A DNA stretch of 64,000 nt from Liolophura sinensis (GCF_032854445.1 NC_088296.1:3431246-3495245); one strand, 5' to 3'; shown: positions 12,530-25,559, counted from the first letter of the stretch. The notes: a model not told the origin generated them from the letters alone. Program-made: numbers and translations.

Positions 12530-12820
12530 TTGAGTGAGTGAATGCTTGGGGTTTAACTTATCAATTTTTCAGTCATATGACAACGAAGGAATCCTTAGAG
12601 TACATGCAACGGACGGATTTCCCCCGCTCTTTTATCTAGTGCTGCTTCACTGAGACGCCTTACCAAGCCATTATACTGATACGGGTCAATCAGTTGTTGC
12701 ACCATCCCCTTCATGCTGAATGCCAAGCGAAAGTCTTAGGTGTGACTCGACGCAGTATTGACCCTGGATCTACCGCTCCCGAAGCGGACGTTCTATCAAC
12801 TGTGCTATGGGGGCCGGTTG
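12530..12820 (-). mobile_element. Second tRNA-headed SINE family, fuller copy
   Basis: Tail gagtgagtgaatgcttgggg through to the tRNA-like head. On the minus strand the head reads cacagttgatagaacgtccg (A-box-like) then a ggtcaatac-type B box. It follows the previous copy in the same orientation. Confidence 0.86.
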
Positions 12821-13250
12821 CTTTAATATTCTATAACGTGCATACACATTGTTCAAAGCATATAGTATTTTTTATGATTTAAAAAGAAATATGATATGTA
12901 TTGTGAATTTCTCAGAGCCTTGTGGAAGACCAGGTGGAAATTGATCAAGTGCTTTAATCACTGTTAATTCGTTTCATTTTTGTTCAGCTTTTGTAAAATG
13001 TTTATATTGTCTCCAAAACGAAACACATATGGGTTGTACATTGTGGGGACAGACGGCACTGAGATGATCGTCCACTTGTGACCTGGTGTCATGGCAGAAT
13101 CAGTTTCTATGATTCTCACATTCACATTGTTTAACATGTCTGAAAATGAAATAGTATGAAAGTAATTACCATACTCTGAATTAACTAAAGCAGAATTAAC
13201 AGGTGAAAATTCATATATGCGTTTCATATTTGAAAACTAGGTCTGACATC

Positions 13251-13615
13251 AACCTGCGGATGGTCGTGGGTTTCCCCCGGGCTCTGCCAAGATCAAACCG
13301 AGTCCAGTTCGGTCATACCGAAGACTTTAAAAATGGTACTTGTCGCTGCTTCGCTTGGCGCTCAGCACTGAGGGGTTAGAGCCAGAAGACAGGACTGGTT
13401 GGCCCAGTGTCAGTATAACGTGACTGGGTGGGTTGTCATGTCTGGTATCTTCGGCATGACACTTCACTGGCGGCATGCAGCACTTTAGAGCTGGACTCAC
13501 TCTGCCACAGGAAAACACAGTATTTGTGAAACACAGTAACTGTACATACACTTAATGACTTCTCGTCGTCATATGACTGAAACTTTGCTAAGTACGACGT
13601 AAAATCACAAGCATA
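13251..13615 (+). mobile_element. Third tRNA-headed SINE family, joined to a V-SINE fragment
   Basis: 13251-13288 is a V-SINE body piece (caacctgcggatggtcgtgg). Then comes the third family: gttcggtcataccgaagact, gcgcttggcgctc-type segment, and the 3' end acgacgtaaaatcacaagca with an ATAC-rich tail. Confidence 0.83.
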
Positions 13616-14294
13616 TATACATGCGCTCAATACTCATGCTCGTAATAAATACGTATAGGCAGCACGTTACACATACTCAGGTGTTTTCTGTGAAGACGAT
13701 CGCATCCTGTACACGGACATCGAAACATAAAAACTATCGATCGTTCACGTTGTATCTTCCAGTTTATCTCATATCCGATACATTTCTTAATGAATATCGC
13801 GATGTGTGTATAATACGTATACCTGAATTATACACGAGGACAGGAATCGGAATCTGAGCCAATATAAAGCCGAGAAAACTCGGCAATCGGAATGGTCCGA
13901 GAAAATGATCACAGTCTCTAACGTACAAAACAACTCGGTAAAAGTGACCATTACACAAACCACATGGCCCGTTGCCATGGAGATCACGAGGCAGCAACCA
14001 GATCACAAGTCTTGATTAAATGGATCTCATCTAATAAATCCCCGCTCTTCAACTGTGGTTTTTGCTCACAATAAATGATGTCTGTGGGTCGATCGACTTA
14101 ATATCGTAACAGTTATAGACGCCAATAAATCTGGAGCTAAAAACCGATCGTTTTTCATTACACCTGTGGCCTTTTTTCGGACTGCGATATGCGATACTGG
14201 TTATCACACACACCTAGCGATAAGTCCTGTGTATATTGCATTGTAATTAACTGGGTATATATGTATATATATAAAAATATATATAACAATATCA

Positions 14295-14561
14295 TACACT
14301 CAAAAAATTGATCTGTTAAATTTAAAAGAAAGTCTGTTGCCTGAGTGATGCAAGAATATATTTTGTTATTGCAGCAGATTGTTCTGTTATAACACACATA
14401 TTCGGTTAATTCAATGTAACTAGAACCAATCTATTAGACTATAATTATAAGATATTGTGTTGAATGTGACACAATGCAATGTTCCTATAACAAAGCACAT
14501 TCTAGAATCACTCAGACAACAGACTTTCTGTTAAATTTAACAGATCAATTTTTTGAGTGTA
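14295..14561. mobile_element. TA-flanked MITE, best preserved copy
   Basis: The ends are TACACTCAAAAAATTGATC and its inverted complement. Terminal inverted repeats extend at least 60 bp (aaagtctgttgcctgagtga against cactcagacaacagactttc). The TA target suggests mobilisation by a Tc1/mariner-type transposase (inference). Confidence 0.9.
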
Positions 14562-14579
14562 CGGAAGAATGTTCTCACT

Positions 14580-14905
14580 GTTATACGACAGCGGGTAGTT
14601 TTATAGGTTGAGAAACCCAGAGTGCACGCTTGTCCGGGAGAAACCATCAACCTTTAGCAAGTTACTAACAAACTTTCCCATGACACCATGATACACACCG
14701 TATTAGTGGAAGACAAGTGATCTTCAACGTACGTTAGACTGAGCAAACGGCTATATGCGCGCCACTGACAGCTCATAGTCATGATGTACCCAGGTGAGAG
14801 TCGGAAGCCCACAAATTCCTTGTCCCTGGTAGGTATTGAACCCTCGCGTCGTGTATCGTAAGACAAGCGCCCTAAACACTTGACCAGGACCCATGCATGC
14901 GCTCT
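14580..14905 (-). mobile_element. Fourth tRNA-headed SINE family, fullest copy
   Basis: On the minus strand the head reads ggtcaagtgtttagggcgct with a gagggttcaatacc B box. The body holds gtggaagacaagtgatcttc and caagttactaacaaactttc. A 97-residue minus frame inside is a shadow. Confidence 0.82.
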
Positions 14906-15399
14906 CCAATCACATTCCCATAAATGTGATACTGCAGGCATTGGCAAAATGTGTACACGGTCTATCTATGTATATGCAGGATAGAGAGGGGGCCATCAGA
15001 ATTTCTGTCCTTATAGAGACGCTTCACACCGACCTCTCAAAGGTATAACGATGTTTCACGACACACGTTTATTCTTTTCTCTTTGACTGGTGTTAGCGGA
15101 TAACAAACGACTTTAAAACAATTGTTAATTCGGTTCTGTGCTACTACATTCTTTTTCTTGACATTCTATATGAATGGATTTTATGACACCATCCTCGAAG
15201 CGACAGCTGAACTCGATACAAAGATATGCAAGCATGCCTTCATTAGGCTGCGGCCTTACCTCAGGAGATTTGTCATTTGCCAATAGCGAAGTGCGGTGCA
15301 TCCATGGGTTCTATTTCCTATTACCCCCCCAATCATATGTATAAACAATACATACGGCAAAAAGCATCTATAACTGATTATATAACTGTTTACATAATA

Positions 15400-15690
15400 A
15401 CTGATTTATTTATTTATTTTTTTATTTATCTATTTATTTATTTGATTGGTATTTTACGCCGCACTTAAGAATATTTCACTTAGACAACGGCGGCCAGCAT
15501 TATGGTGGGAGGAAATCGGACAGAGCCCGGGGAAACTCACGACCATCCGCAGGTTGCTGAGACCTTCCAACGTACGGCCGTAGAGGAAGCCAGCATGAAT
15601 TGGACTTGAACTGACAGTGACCGCATTGGTGAGAGGCTCATGGGTCATTACGCTGCGCTAGCGTGCTAACTAATTGAGCCACGGATGCCT
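15400..15690 (-). mobile_element. V-SINE (RUDI-like), near full length
   Basis: Long TTTA-type tail at left, 3' domain (ttacgccgcacttaagaat), body, and tRNA-like head (gctagcgtgctaactaat) at right. Confidence 0.92.
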
Positions 15691-15837
15691 CAAATATCCG
15701 ATCTGTGTATGGTAGACAGCTCACCTGTGCATGACCGAAGGGCTATAGTGCCTCTGCCTCGAATACAAGCGTCACGAAGACACAGGCCCAATCCCAGATC
15801 AAGTCATGGCTGAGTTTTGAAAGGCTCGAACAAGTAA

Positions 15838-16020
15838 TCTGTCACAGTCTGTTGTCTGTGTGATGCCAGAACGTATTCTGCTTTTGCTTCAGATTATTTC
15901 AATACAGTACACGTATTCTATTAATTCAACATAAAGACTATATTAGAGTGACAGAATCCTATGTGTAATATGACAACAAACGTTCTGTTAAAATCAACAG
16001 ATTAATTTTTTGTATTTACA
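15838..16020. mobile_element. MITE copy, internally shortened
   Basis: Same family: ctgttgtctgtgtgatgcca at left and ttctgttaaaatcaacagat at right; the outermost ends are degraded. Confidence 0.75.
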
Positions 16021-16039
16021 ACCTTGGTACATGTTGTCT

Positions 16040-16125
16040 TGTCGTTCCCCGGCGTAAGTATAATGTGTTGTGTCTGGTGTCTTCGACATTTCCTTTCACT
16101 GAGGCAGCACAATATATAAACATTT
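16040..16125 (+). mobile_element. Third SINE family, small fragment
   Basis: Segment aatgtgttgtgtctggtgtc and ttcactgaggcagcacaat matches the middle of the family. Confidence 0.5.
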
Positions 16126-17129
16126 CGGCACTAAAATCGGCTGGCTACATGGAGACACCGTCAAGATGTGACAGAAATAGTAGATGCTCAAAAAAGACTT
16201 TGTATCCAAAGAAACCCAGGCAAGCACGAGGTGATTCTTTAGAAAGTTAAATTCTACATTTACAGAGTCGTTGTTGCGTATAGTTTTGTGGACTTGTCAT
16301 TGAGGGCGTTTTAGTCCGTGCAGTTAAAAGCCGAGCAGTTTTGGCATTGTGCATGCAGGCCTTGCTTAACGGCCATAACGGCATGCACAGACCACTTTGG
16401 TAAATGCAGAGTTAACTACCCTTGTTTCTGTACCATCGCGTTCTGATGGATATGGTGTAATAGAATATTTTAGGTGTTCGGATTTTTAACTTAGTTGGTG
16501 AGCATAAAAGAGCTCATGTAGCGTATATAAGGACATAGGCCAAATACTGGACACCATCCATGGTGTCATATTCAGTGTCTGCGAAATGGTGCTCCACTGA
16601 GGCAGCGTTATAAGGACAAAGGATTCCTGCTGGATTTCTGACTATAAGGAAAGCTCCTGTTTATCTCCCTCCTCAGGTGTGCAATCCAATGAGGACGAAA
16701 TCAGTCATGAATCTACTTGTGTAGTCGACATGTAAATGTGAAGTCGGAAAATTATAAATCTTAAATAAACCTTCAACGCACTAGAAAACGCTAAAACGAA
16801 GTATGTATCACATGAAAACCACCAAACATTGTGGAGGAAAATAGTTCCATTTCTTTTTGGGGTTTTTTTAAGAAATTTTCCAACCCACTGAAGTGGTTTT
16901 ACAACATCGGATTCTACAATGCTCTTTAGTAAACCAGAAGATATATACTGGTGACACCCATAATTTTGTTTAAAATAGTTTCAAGGTCCATTCAGCGAAT
17001 GCGTTCATAAATCGATTTATGCATACGTATTTTGGATGATGAGAGGATCAGGTGGGCGTGCGTGTGTTGGTGGGGTTGGAGGCGGGCTGGTCGTGGAACT
17101 GTTGTATATAACATGCGTGTACTTGTTGC
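16126..17129. other. No gene recognised; weak inverted-repeat relative
   Basis: 16860-17045 resembles part of the fold-back element at 44160-44565. The rest shows nothing I can name. Confidence 0.4.
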
Positions 17130-17292
17130 TGCCTCCCTTGGCGCTCTGCACTGAGAGGCTATAACAAGAAAACAGAAATAGTTGGTTCGGTGTCAGAATA
17201 ATGTGACTTGGTTGGGTGTCGTGTCTGGTGTCACAGTGTATGTACCCACACCTAATCACTCATCGTCATTACATGACGTTAAACTTGTTCGG
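17130..17292 (+). mobile_element. Third SINE family, partial
   Basis: Contains tgttgctgcctcccttggcg, gtgtcagaataatgtgactt and the 3' piece catgacgttaaacttg. Confidence 0.78.
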
Positions 17293-17307
17293 AAGGAAGT
17301 TATAGGG

Positions 17308-17440
17308 GCCGACCTCAAGAATATTTGACTTATACGAAGACCTTCCCACGCATGGGCTAGTTTCATTTTCTCCTGAAATCAAGAGGACACCATCGTCTAA
17401 GTGAAATATTCTTCACTACGAAATAAATCACCAATCAAAT
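17308..17440. mobile_element. V-SINE fragments in both orientations
   Basis: Fragments cctcaagaatatttgactta (minus) and accttcccacgcatggg are followed by aagtgaaatattcttc and atcaccaatcaaatgaat (plus), so two partial tails flank a short spacer. Confidence 0.7.
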
Positions 17441-18074
17441 GAATGAATAAAATGACCTGAAACTCCATGGCCTACGTACGTTCTACACAACCCTGAGTAT
17501 AGCCTATACACAGCGTTGTATGCTCGTGACGATATGCATATCAAATATCGTAATTATGGCAAATATCTACTATCGACTTACACCAGACGGCAAACTTCTC
17601 ACGGGCTTCAAAATTGCATTTTCGAATCCGACGCAAGAAAATCGGTACGTGCACATCGCAAGGACGTGACTTTGTGAGGTTTGTTGAGACTTGATCGTGA
17701 TCTCCGCGCAGTGAGATTGATTACTTAGACATACAGACACAACACAACTGCTGTGAGATCAAACAAAACAGCCGAGCGAGCTATTGATAGCGCTGTAATA
17801 GTTTTTTTTTTAATTTGTATATGCAAAGATAGAGCATTATAACTCATTGGAAATACGAGGTTTTGTATACATATGCACGCAAAGACATTAAAAACACAAA
17901 AAGAAAAACATCACATTTTTGATCCGCTCTAAGATTTACAAGACAAGCAGGGACATAGCCTACAGAGATGAAACAATGACTCAGTTTTGCATGCGGTATG
18001 CCCAGTCACGCATGGACAGTATTATGAAGTTTCATAACAGTGTATTACATACAAAGATATAGAACTGAATGTGG

Positions 18075-18077
<3 letters not shown>

Positions 18078-18137
<60 letters not shown>
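18078..18137. repeat. (TA)n microsatellite
   Basis: About 30 uninterrupted AT dinucleotides, followed by a short tRNA-like SINE fragment (cgttgcatgggtttgatcgc). Confidence 0.97.
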
Positions 18138-18138
<1 letters not shown>

Positions 18139-18591
18139 GTTGCATGGGTTTGATCGCGGGTTATTCGCCCTCGAGACGGACGCTCTAAACGCCCAGCCAA
18201 CCCATCGTAGTGAGATTAAACTCAGTTTCAGACTACTATAATTTTTTTGATTGGTGACAATAAGCTACTGTGGTGGTTTTACATGAGATTTACTGGATAT
18301 AATTTGTCTTCCAAAAGGCAAAAATGTGGCTTACGCATCTGAGCTGGGCTCTGAAGGTGAAAATGTGTGCACCAAACGTTGGAAACTTCCCCAGTTACTT
18401 GTCGCAGGCAATTGGTTTACTTCGGACACTGTGTTCGGTTGGATGATTTTAAAAGTGGATGGTTATCCGACTAGCAATTGGATGCTGGCGATGTGTTAAT
18501 AGTTTGGCTTAGGTTTTGATTTCTTATTTAAATCAGGTGTTCGTGACATTTTGTTCGCATTAATTGCTTATTAACATTCTTTCGTTTTTTT

Positions 18592-18846
18592 TTTTTGTTT
18601 TTTTTTTGATTGGTGTTTTACGATGTACTCAAGAATATTTCACTTATACGACGGCGGCCGTCGTGGAAACCGGGCAGAACCCGGGGGAAACCCACGACCA
18701 TCCGCAGGTAGCTGCAGACCTTCCCACATACGGCCGGAGAGAAAGCCAGGATGAGCTGGACTTGAACTCACAGCGACCGCATTGGTGAGAGACTCCTGGG
18801 TCATTACGCTGCGCTAGCGCGCTAACCAACTGAGCCACGGAGGCCC
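18592..18846 (-). mobile_element. V-SINE (RUDI-like), near full length
   Basis: A poly-T rich tail, ttgattggtgttttacgatg, the body with gaacccgggggaaacccacg, and the head gctagcgcgctaaccaactg up to ggaggcccc. Confidence 0.93.
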
Positions 18847-18984
18847 CAACATTGTTTCGTGAACACGAAAACATTTCAAGCAATCAGTTTTGTAAAGCGT
18901 TACAAAACCAATCAAAGGCCGAATGAGACAATATACCAAGGAATCGCAATGCAAACGAAACAACCTAAGATGTCAAATGTCAAA

Positions 18985-19220
18985 CAAAACGTTACCAAGC
19001 ATTAAAATGCAGTTAATGGACAGACAAAACTTTATCAACCATTAAAATACTGTAATGGACAGACACCATTAAAATGCACTTAATGGACAAACAAAATGTT
19101 ACCACCCATTAAAGTGCAGTTAATGGACAGGCAAAACGTTACCAACCATTAAAATACAGTTAATGGACAAACAAAAGGTTATATATCAACGATTAAAATG
19201 CAGTTAATGGACAAAGTATA
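18985..19220. repeat. About 40-bp degenerate tandem repeat
   Basis: Five to six units of cattaaaatgcagttaatgg and acaaacaaaacgttaccaac type, with variable spacing (about 30-48 bp). Confidence 0.85.
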
Positions 19221-19382
19221 GACGTTTCTAATAGTAAAATCATTATCATTCAAATGTTACAAGCCATTCAGAGACCTGAAAACGTTATCTATTAGTCGTT
19301 GAGCAAAGGATACGTTTCCAGTCTGTCACTAAATGGCAAAGTTATCAACCTGTTACCAGATGAACAAAACGTTACTCTAGAA

Positions 19383-19632
19383 ACAAATTTAATTTTAACA
19401 GAAAGTCCGTTGCCTGAGTGATGCTACAGTATATTCTGTTATTGCAGCAGATTGTTCTGTTAAATATAACACATATATTCTGTTAATTCAACATAAAGAT
19501 TATATTAAACTAACAGGGCGTTATGTTGAATATGATAGAATGTTATGTCATAATAGCAGAACACATTCTAGCAACACTTATGCAGACAACAGATTTTTTG
19601 TTAAAATTAACAAATTAATTTTTTGAGTGTAC
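19383..19632. mobile_element. MITE copy, left end degraded
   Basis: Contains cagaaagtccgttgcctgag, an internal attgttctgttaaatataac, and an intact right end attttttgagtgta. Confidence 0.85.
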
Positions 19633-19737
19633 AAATAAGTCAATGCACTAACGAAATGTCACCCGTCAATAAATGTTCATGCGGGAATAGTTGATAGACG
19701 AAAGAAACGCTCTCAACCAATGAATGGACGAATATTT

Positions 19738-19800
19738 ATGAGTACGGCGTAAACACCAATGAAATAAATAAATAGATAAATAAATAAATAAATAAATGGG
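19738..19800 (+). mobile_element. V-SINE 3' tail fragment
   Basis: Only the last part is present: tgagtacggcgtaaacacca followed by about nine AAAT-type units. Confidence 0.8.
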
Positions 19801-20237
19801 CGGACGAAGATTTAAAATCGAACCATTGTTCGAATGAAATGCTTAACCACTATTCAAATTGTTGAAAAAAGGGAAACATTAAAAACCAAACGTTACCACA
19901 GTATGGCTGGACTAAAAATTTATTATATGAGATTTGATGGACAAATGTAACGTTACCCCAAACTATTACCAGTTCAACATAGTTACTGTTAGTGGCTCTT
20001 CAATCCAAAATTATCTACTGGGAGAGCCTCAGAAATCATGTCATCTCCCAATTCGACACGAGTTGAAGAATCTATGCTGCAAACCTCTAAAGGTTCTTTT
20101 TCCTAGTTAGTCCTTTTTCCAGGTTGGTAGTCGTACCCGTTTTATATAAATGGAATCGTTCTTTGATGGGCCTTCCTTCTCTGTAGAAACCCATTCTAGA
20201 ACCTTTTTAACAAATTGGTTTTCACAGCGTATGTTAA

Positions 20238-20519
20238 ATGACAGATTGTCCAGTTGTCAGTAACATGGGAAACAATTACGCTTTCTGTTCTAAACGCTCC
20301 AGTGCTTATGTGGATCTCGAGTGTTGCATATACAAACATAAACTGAGAGGGGTGTGGTGTACTTTAGGAAAGAACAAAAGAGTACCCTCTAGAGCTTTTG
20401 ACCGCTTTGATAAAGACGTACAGGAGTTTTACACGTGGAAAACATTGTTGCTGTACGCATGGATGACTTCAGCTTTGACCATTGGGGCAGAACGAGTACT
20501 TTCTTCCACAACGGTATAG
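20238..20519 (+). other. Unrecognised 93-codon ORF
   Basis: Non-repetitive frame (NNYAFCSKRSSAYVDLECC, AFDRFDKDVQEFYTWKTL) ending at TAG. No splice pattern or family is recognised. Confidence 0.14.
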
Positions 20520-21111
20520 CTTCGATACAGCCGTCCTATGTCCAGCAAATGGTAAGAGCATGTTCTTAGATATAGTCGCTTTTTTTTCAAATCATTATCT
20601 CAGATCTCTATGAGCTTGTTAGTTAGTCCACTGACACTGTTTCTAGCCAGCGTTTTCGTGCTGTCATCGGCTCATTTTTCACCCCTTGTCCATTTGTTTG
20701 TTAACTCGAGCGTAGGAATATCTTTCTTCTGATCTATCGGTAATTATTCGGCTCGTTTGCATAAATAAGTGCACCGTGACCAGTGAGTGCTCTCAGGCTC
20801 AAACGGCATAAGTGCGTTCTCATTTAAATAATGGAATCATGTCTAATTATAGAATCGTAAATACGCCCGTTACCAAACTAACGGCATTTTAATGCACAAT
20901 ACATGCACCGCTCCTGCGTTTTGGCAAACGGGGAGGGAAAAGAGGCCTGGGGGGTGGCCTTGGTGAGAAGAGATATTATGTTAAATACTTACCTTAGAGA
21001 CTTTCACATGCTCTTTGTAATTTCAGCGCAAATACAAGGAAGGTGGGCTATTGCTTTAGGCGTAAGTTTGTATTGCGTTACGTCGCAGTGGCATCATCCA
21101 TAGCATCGCCT

Positions 21112-21440
21112 GGAAGGCGGGAGACGCGGGATCGAACTCCGGTACGGTCATACCAAGGACTTTAAAACTGGTACGTGTTGCTGCATCGCTTGGCCTTCAG
21201 TTCTGAAAGGTTAGATCAAGGAAAGAGGACTGGTTGGCCCGGTGTCAGTGTGATGTGACTTGGTTGGGTATCACGTCTGGTGTCTTACTTCAGCACGATA
21301 CTTCAGTGGCGGCAGAGCTTTGGCGGCATGGACTCGCCCTGATACAGGAAGACACAATATATATGTACACACACCGACTCCTCGTTGTCATATTACTAAA
21401 ACATTGTTAAGAACGACGTTAAACCCCCAAGATCATGACT
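21112..21440 (+). mobile_element. Third SINE family, nearly complete
   Basis: The tRNA-like B-box region gggatcgaactccgg is followed by gtcataccaaggactttaaa, the body and the 3' end gaacgacgttaaacccccaa. Confidence 0.84.
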
Positions 21441-21494
21441 CAGAAAATCCTTTATTCAAATCACGATCCGTAGGTTTACAATTTTGGCAATTTA

Positions 21495-21755
21495 TTGTCA
21501 CTTTCAATTCGACTGACTTGCGTAGCTCAGGCAAAAAGTTTACACGAAGATATAATCAAGGTCCATTTTATCCAAAGAATCGTTCAACACACGAATAAAG
21601 GTGCACTTGAACATTTGGACGTGGATGATTTATGCCAGCTAATAGATTATAAATGCTGCCTGAGGGTGGGACGATCGGGGCGAGGCGATCACATCAAAGG
21701 AACTGACCATACCGCCTGTGGTGACTGCCCAATCGATGATCAGCAGAACAGATAA
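21495..21755 (+). other. Unrecognised 86-codon ORF
   Basis: The frame contains AKSLHEDIIKVHFIQRIVQH and LEHLDVDDLCQLIDYK. It is non-repetitive and somewhat protein-like. No start context or partner exon is evident. Confidence 0.15.
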
Positions 21756-22841
21756 TATAGATCAGCCAATCGTATTGTCCGTTGTGTAGCCACACTCACG
21801 TTTATAGCCAATGAATGAAGCGGGTTTCCGATTGCCCCGTGGACATGACGTCACCGATGACGAATAGCATTCAAAACTACATAGGGGTAGCTTTTCAATG
21901 CCCGAACTCTGATCAGTGATAACGAGGAAGATTAAAAGGGATAATCAAACAAAAGGAGAATATCTTCTACATTCACTTTAAATTTCCGACAGCCCTTTGT
22001 TGGGGCGATGACGGTTTTTTTGTGACGATCTTGTTACATCTTATCAGTAAGGTGAAGGGACAAATGTTTTGCTGATAGTGATGCAGTTCTATTCGGTCGC
22101 CCTATACGCCAAAAAGCCCGCATGCACTGAGAAAAAAAAATTATTATTAGATGTTGTCATTAGTTATTAACGAGACTGCTACGGGAAATAATTCATGCTT
22201 GAGCCCGAGGGGTAAAGTTTTAGTGGGTTTTATTCCTCGTTAAAATGAACAATAACACTGCCTTATAGGCTGCAATGCTCATAAATTTACGACTGATTAG
22301 AGCCCATAATTGCAACACCAAAAAAAATGTGAATAATGAACAAATAAAAATGATACATACATGCATAATATCAGTCCAAAAAAAAAAAAGTACACTGTAT
22401 ATATGTATATATTATAATATGCCCGTTGTGTATATAAAGACATAGGCTACGAGGGCAGATTCAAATGAAATTGCTAATCTTTAATACAAGGCTTACACAG
22501 TATTATAATCTGTCAAAAGTATCACATTGCTTTTGTAAAGTCGTGGTCTGTATCTGATATTACATGACAAAGTAATGTTGTGACAGTGTCCCCCGGCCCA
22601 GCCATTAATTTAGGGTGCTTCATGCTGAAGGCATCACGTGTATATTAAGCCTTTATCTGCCGTGCTACATAATCATTATGAAGACGGTTAATGTGTCTAT
22701 ATCAGTCCACGTATCATATATATAGGTGTACTTAAACTTTAAATATGCCTATCTTTCTGCTCGTAACTTGATTTACAAAGTTCTTGGTTTATGTATAAGG
22801 CTCTTATCGAATCCTGGCAAGTACTCTAATCCACGCACGAG

Positions 22842-23190
22842 GCTGCTTACTTGGCCTAATGGTGAGAGCGTCCGCCTCAAAGTCAAACCCGGGCTTGGTC
22901 ATACCAAGGACTTTTAAAATGGTACTTGTTGCTGCAGCGCTTGGCGCTCGGCACTGCGAGGCTAATAGAGCACGGAAACAGGACTGGTTGACCCGGTTGC
23001 AGTATAATGTGACTGGGTGGGGTGTCATGTCTGGTGTCTTCAGCATGATATTTCAGTGATGGCTGCACTTCAGCGGCATGGACGCGCCCCGTCACAAGAC
23101 GACAAAGTATATACCTGCACAATGACTGCTCGTCATCATACGACTGAAAAATTGCTTACGACGTAAAACCTCAAGCATACATAGATACAT
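22842..23190 (+). mobile_element. Third SINE family, full length
   Basis: The tRNA-like head is ttggcctaatggtgagagcg then tccgcctcaaagtc; the body contains gtgactgggtggggtgtcat; the 3' domain is ctgaaaaattgcttacgacg, ending in an ATAC tail. Frames across it are shadows. Confidence 0.88.
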
Positions 23191-23199
23191 ACTCTCTCC

Positions 23200-23425
23200 A
23201 CCAATAGACGATTATACCACCGCCCTCCGCCAGATAAACCAAACAAACCGAGAAAGCCGGACTGCCCGGATAATGCCACTGCCCTTCGAGTTGTAAATAT
23301 GCCAGACAAACCGAGAAAGCCGGAAAGCCAAGGTTATGCCATCGCCCTCCGCCAGATATACCAAACAAACCTCGAAAACCGGAGTGTCCGGATTATGTCA
23401 CCGCCCTCCGCCAGATATAAAAAAA
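23200..23425. repeat. About 60-bp tandem repeat followed by an A-rich tract
   Basis: Three to four units with cgccctccgccagatatacc and aaacaaaccgagaaagccgg. An (AAC)n/A-rich tract follows to about 23510 and generates Lys/Thr-rich frames. Confidence 0.88.
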
Positions 23426-23824
23426 ACAACAACAACAACAACAACAAAAAAAAAACAAACAAAAAAAAAAAAAAAAAAAACGAAAAAAACAAACAAAAAA
23501 ACGAGAAACCGTAGGTTGAAAACAAACAATCCATTCGGACGTACCTGATCTATATATGAGCGCCCTCATAAACCATGAAATGACCCGTTATAAATCGATA
23601 ATAGCATGATCTATTTCAAAAAGAAGCTACAACACCTGGTTCTCAAACGAATATTATTCAAATATTAAAAAAGCTGCTAACATGTATAAACGAGAAGCAG
23701 ATGAATGTGGTTATGCTTTGCAGTGGAAAAAAAACTCGTTAAATTGCTAGACAACTATATCAACGGCATTAAAGAATGGTGGAGTTTTGAAGACCAACAA
23801 ATTGTATATCTATATAGGGAACCG

Positions 23825-24315
23825 ATGAGAGTGAACAACCAAAATTCTCCTCACATTGCTGCATGAGACAGAAAGGAGACTAACGGCATCAATGAATACT
23901 GAAACTTTAAAGACAAGCAATCTGTACTGCCGTATACAGGGATGAGAGTGGCCAGCCAAAATACTCGGCACATTGTTGCAAAAGACAGAAGGAACAATGC
24001 CAACAACGAATACTGAAATTGTAAAGAATTGCGATCTGTACAGCTGTATACAGGGAACTGAGAGTGAACAACCAAAATACTCGTCACATTACTGCAAAAG
24101 ACAGAAAGAACAATGCCAACAACGAATACTGAAATTTTGAAGACAAGCAATCAGAAGACAGATGTATACAGGGAACCGATGAGAGTGGCCAGCCAAAATA
24201 CCCGTCACATTGCTGCATAAAACAGAAAAAGCATAAGCAACAGCGAATATTGAAATTTTGAAGAACTGCGATCTGTACAGCTGTATTCTGGGAACCGTTA
24301 AGAGTGGCTATGCTT
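23825..24315. repeat. About 117-bp tandem repeat, about 4 copies
   Basis: Units share gagagtggccagccaaaata, cacattgctgcaaaagacag and aacgaatactgaaattttga. Divergence between copies is moderate. Confidence 0.88.
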
Positions 24316-24949
24316 TACGGTAACCCACATCGGCTCGGCCAAAATACCTGTCACATCGCTTCAGGTAAAGTTTGGAAGAAATTATAATTAAATTGCAAAC
24401 TGTGTGAGCACGAAGAAAAACACGAGCCAAGCGAGTGACAGGGGAGAAATGGCCGTGAAATCGAGTCGTTAATTCACTTTGCATAAACTAATTACACTTT
24501 CGCGCCTCAAAGAACAATTATGGTTATATGCATACATTGTGCAACTGAATCAGGAATTATTACTTTATCATACAAAATGTATGTACGGTATATATACTGG
24601 CCAATCGCAGCTGCTTGTGCAGTCACGTGTGACCGACTAATCATCCAATCAGATTTGATTATACGCTAGTCACAGTCAGAAGGCTTGCACCAGGTATATA
24701 CAAAGAGCTAAGGGGATGTAAAATATAAGAATATATACGGGAGTATACAGAATGATGTTGTTTGTTGTCAGGACAGGAGCCCTTGTAGACATATACACCA
24801 AGCCCACGCTGCAGAACAAAAATTATCCAAATTAAATAATAAAAAAGAAGACTTTCATAGCCTTATGTTCGAATAATTCTAATGTCACTCTCTCTGGCAG
24901 CTTGCGTTAGCTAAGATATTCCATTCGCCCACTTAATTACACGTCATCT
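24316..24949. other. No gene recognised
   Basis: Unique-looking AT-rich sequence between two tandem arrays. Confidence 0.4.
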
Positions 24950-25265
24950 GATTTAAAGTTCTATTGTTATATTGAGTATTCCTACAGTGAAAAGTCTTAT
25001 TCGGCCATGCACTTGAAGGTCAACTAATTCAAAGTTCTGTTGAGTATTCCAACAATGAAAAGTCTTATTCGGCCATGCACTTGAAGGTCAACTAATTCAA
25101 AGTTCTGTTGAGTATTCCAACAATGAAACGTCTTATTCGGCCATGCACTTGAAGGTCAACTAATTCAAAGTTCTGTTGAGTATTCCTACAATGAAACGTC
25201 TTATTCGGCCATGCACTTGAAGGTCAGCTAATTCAAAGTTCTATTGAGTATTCCAACAATAACGG
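24950..25265. repeat. 67-bp minisatellite, about 4.5 copies
   Basis: Units with ttcaaagttctgttgagtat, tccaacaatgaaacgtctta and ttcggccatgcacttgaagg. The gagtattcc.aca.tgaaa part resembles the core of the 81-bp array 1.5 kb away, suggesting a common source. Confidence 0.92.
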
Positions 25266-25559
25266 GTCTCATTTGGTCACGTGATGATCCCGTTCTGCCA
25301 CTTGAAGGTCCATGTTTCACATATGCTCTAATGGATTCTGATCCGGGTCCTTGGACTGTTGAGCAGACCTGACGTTTGATTAGAAGGATGGGATGCATAG
25401 TAGATATCTTTAATTACCGATCACATGAAAGCTGTTCGCCCGTTTAAATTTCTGCCCTTCGCATGTGTTCGACAGGCGTAAAGTGATATATTTACACAAA
25501 AAAGGCACCTTACATAGTTGAGTTATTTTACTGTCAGAGTGTTCTTACATATACTGTGA

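Noticed and set aside
23299-23548. Lys/Thr/Asn-rich plus frames
   Set aside because: Translation of an A-rich, (AAC)n tract after a tandem repeat.
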